A DNA stretch of 64,000 nt from Glandiceps talaboti (Eukaryota; Hemichordata; Enteropneusta; Spengelidae): positions 5,975,716 through 6,039,715 of the forward strand of contig NC_135557.1 of the NCBI RefSeq assembly GCF_964340395.1, written 5' to 3'. A program made the translations under genes and the position numbers. Below the pieces are notes generated by a model, which searched no databases, was not told where the DNA came from, and saw nothing but the letters and a program-made list of their open reading frames with translations. Shown one piece after another: positions 61,130-64,000 of the stretch (positions are counted from its first letter, which is position 1; every line of letters starts with the position of its first letter).

Positions 61130-63240
61130 ACATCTCCAAGTCATTTGGAAGAACTATGCAGCATTTGCGCCCACAACGACATGTATTAAATGAGTTACCT
61201 ATAGCATAGAGGTGGTCTTATGAGAAACAGAAGTTGTAAAATGAACAAGACTATTGCTCACATTATCAACTGTCATGTGAAGCATGTATTTATCATTTGT
61301 CAACAAATCCATAACCCATTCACGATTGTTTTGTCAAATATCGAATACAATATCAACAATAATTAGTAAACAATTCAGCCATTAAAAGTAATAGTGAAAC
61401 TGTTTCCATTGACATGTAGAGTGTATTTGACAAAAAGAAGAATGAAAACTGATTACAGCTCATGGGTTTGAATATTTGAGATCTCCTTTAAAAGCCATAC
61501 TAGCTAGAAGATTTGACGGGTTACCTGATATATGATGCTGTGGGAAACATGGGTGTTGAAGAATTATTGATTGTAAATTCTAACAAATTTTATAAATTTT
61601 TGAAGAATACTGTATCCTTAAACAAGAACAATATGTCTCTAGATTATTCTTGGGGTTATTTAGCACAGCCCTAATCCCCTTCTATGGCCACTGTCTTTTA
61701 CATTGAATTGACCTGAAGACGAGGGACCTGCGTACACTCATAAAGTTGTGTAGAACATACATGTGTCTGTGTTTGTGAATAAATTAAAGCTTGAAATCAC
61801 TGGGCCTACTGCTAAAGTTGATGCATTTGTTTAGGTGTTACTAGGGTGTCAACTTTCGAGAACTTGTTAAAGACAAAGTGACTGTACCATAGATGTTGAT
61901 AAGGTAACAGAACAACTTAAAGTTAACCCTAGACATAGCTTAGTTGGAATGATAATCCATTTGGTATATTAAAGATCAAAACCTGTTCAGTGAAGGATGA
62001 GTGCAAATTTAGTGGAAAAATTTGAAACTTGCACCCTAAAATGGCTGACGAGATTTGTGTATTTATTGGGGTGTCCAACGAGACTTGAAGTGCACATTAA
62101 TGGCTATATTACAAAATGGGGACAAGGGAAACATAACCACCACACTCCTAGCAATATGTTAACTAACTGATGTTGGAGTCAAAAGAAGCGAGATTAATAG
62201 GGAACTTGCAAACCCGCCATGTTGAATGATGCATGATGGGGAATGAGATAATAAATGTTAAATAAATTAGTATTGTAAACAATACTGTTACATTGTAACC
62301 ACAAATAATCAATTCAGTCACCCTGACCTTTATGGAAGGTTTATTTTATTGGTAGCTCCAGATTAGGTATTACGATAACCACACATAATCCCACAGGCCT
62401 TTGCATCTGAGCATGCTCAGTCTGGATTGCAAGTGCGCTGTTTAGTATTATTCTAAGGTATGTAAACCCCAGCAACACTAATGATGATATAGCACATGCA
62501 ACTTTAAACTCTGCTATTATATCAACTGACATATACAATTAATTTCAGGCCGGCAATTGTGATACAATGTTACAGTGTACTTAATTAGTGCCATCTTGTT
62601 ATGTTCTAAAACTAAAAAAATGTCTTCTCACTTGTTTGATTATGGAGAATACTTGCTGAGAATTTGCACATAAAATTTGAATTAGAATTACTAGTCATAA
62701 TTATCGAGAATTTGACATTCATTATTATCATAAAATTACAATTGAAGAATACCTAACCCATGCAAATCTTCAGTGTATTTATTTGGTAGATTCTGTTGCT
62801 CAGTCTCTTTGCGTATGCTTTGGTCACCTCTAGTCTAGGCACATAACCCTAACCCTTCACCATTAACCAAACTAGCAAATTAACCATAATGTTAATCATA
62901 TCTGTAAAGACTAACACAAACCATCTTTGAGTGATTGTTAAGCTTACGCAAAGAGAAAACACAACTTGTTCTTCCATTTTTAATATAATGATGATTTTTG
63001 GGATATAATTAATGCTAGTATACCTTTTGTATCATGTTATTTTTAATTGTACTGAAAGCTTTGATATAGATTAGAATCCATATGGGTACCACAATTGTTA
63101 TACCACCTCTACACATATTTTATTGGGGGCACTTATACATTCAGTAGGGGAACAGCTGTACTTAACTTTTCTGAGGAAATACTTGTACTACTTTCATGAG
63201 GCGAGGGTCAATAACGATACAAGTACATGTATATTTTTAT
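61130..63240. other. Intergenic DNA, no gene recognised
   Basis: About 2.1 kb of AT-rich DNA without supported gene, RNA or tandem repeat. Confidence 0.35.
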
Positions 63241-63253
63241 AAGGAGATGACTA

Positions 63254-64000
63254 CATTTCACTTTGATTGGGGAACAGTTACACTTTACTTTGAATGGGAA
63301 CAGTTATACTTTACTTTAATTAAGGAACAGTTACACTTTGATTGGGGAACAGTTACACTTTACTTTGATTGAGAAACAGTTACACTTTTACTTTGAATGG
63401 GAATAGTTACACGTTGGGGAATAGTTACACTTTACTTTGATTAAGGAACAGTTACACTTTACTTTGATTAGGGAACAGTTACACTTTACTTTGATTGGAG
63501 AACAGCTACACTTTTACTTTGATTTAGGAACAGTTGCACTTTACTTTGATTGGGGAACAGTTATACTTTACTTTGATTAAGGAACAGTTATACTTTACTT
63601 TAGTATGGGAACATTTACACTTTCTTTGAGAACATTTAAACTTTACTTTGATTGAGTAACAGTTACACTTTACTTTGAATGGGAACAGTTAAACTTTTGG
63701 GAACAGTTGGACTTTACTTTGATTGGGGAACAGTTATACTATACTGTGAATGGGAACAGTTACACTATACTTTGATTAAGGAACAGTCATACTTTACTTT
63801 GATTGGGGAACATTTACACTTAAGTTTGATTGAGGAACAGTTACACGTTATTTTGATTAAGGAACAGTTACACTTTACTTTAATTAAGGAACAGTTACAC
63901 TTTAGTTTGGTTTTGGAACATTTACACTTTACTTTGATCGAGGAATAGTTACACTGTACTTTTGATTAAGGGACAGCTACACTTTGGGGAACAGTTGCAC
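63254..64000. repeat. About 28-bp tandem repeat running off the right edge
   Basis: Unit GGAACAGTTACACTTTACTT plus TTGATTGG or variants (TTAAGG, GAATGG), with length variation 19-29 bp. The block TTTGGGGAACAGTT shows internal deletions. The 89-codon frame 63679-63948 is a repeat artefact. The array continues past the window. Confidence 0.93.

Overview
The window is animal nuclear DNA that is AT-rich, intron-bearing and crowded with repeats. One spliced gene (GT-AG introns plus one GC-AG), tRNA-derived SINEs, LINE reverse-transcriptase fossils, many MITE-like foldbacks and long GA/CT, CATA and CAGT microsatellites point to a marine invertebrate. A lancelet, hemichordate or lophotrochozoan would all fit; the sequence alone does not let me fix the species. 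Most open frames here lie in tandem repeats and are not genes.

Layout. 1-5075 holds three unrelated satellites in a row (60-bp, 47-bp and 36-bp monomers). The 36-bp array is split by a 17.6-kb insertion (5076-22707) and resumes at 22711-23664. The insertion has 256-bp inverted ends that begin CACTA and look identical by eye, flanked by a 3-bp TAC duplication. I read it as one giant, apparently non-autonomous CACTA-type element. Its interior has no recognisable transposase. It contains two decayed LINE reverse-transcriptase fossils (about 8990-10090 and 12476-13850), microsatellites, a 154-bp foldback with a 9-bp target duplication, and several very small palindromic insertions.

24774-30101 (minus strand) is the only confident gene. 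Ten coding exons can be joined in phase into a predicted protein of about 906 residues: a GT4-like glycosyltransferase domain in one large exon, then a Cys-containing region, an acidic segment, a coiled coil and a polar tail. A 75-residue ORF (34652-34879, minus) and a THAP-like zinc-finger exon (49250-49663, minus) are weaker candidates.

31-64 kb is mostly gene-poor repeat DNA: SINEs, at least six non-autonomous inverted-repeat elements, two large inverted duplications (33.0-33.7 against 41.8-42.7 kb; 58.4-58.8 against 59.6-60.0 kb), a 114-bp six-copy repeat, a 25-bp array, a long CATA/CAGA microsatellite and a 28-bp array running off the right end.

The most unusual signals are the giant CACTA-ended element and a family of 22-34-bp palindromes (ATAGAC...GTCTAT). 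These repeatedly sit between 9-bp direct repeats that resemble GGTNNAACC. One interrupts a LINE reading frame and one has a paralogous empty site within the window.
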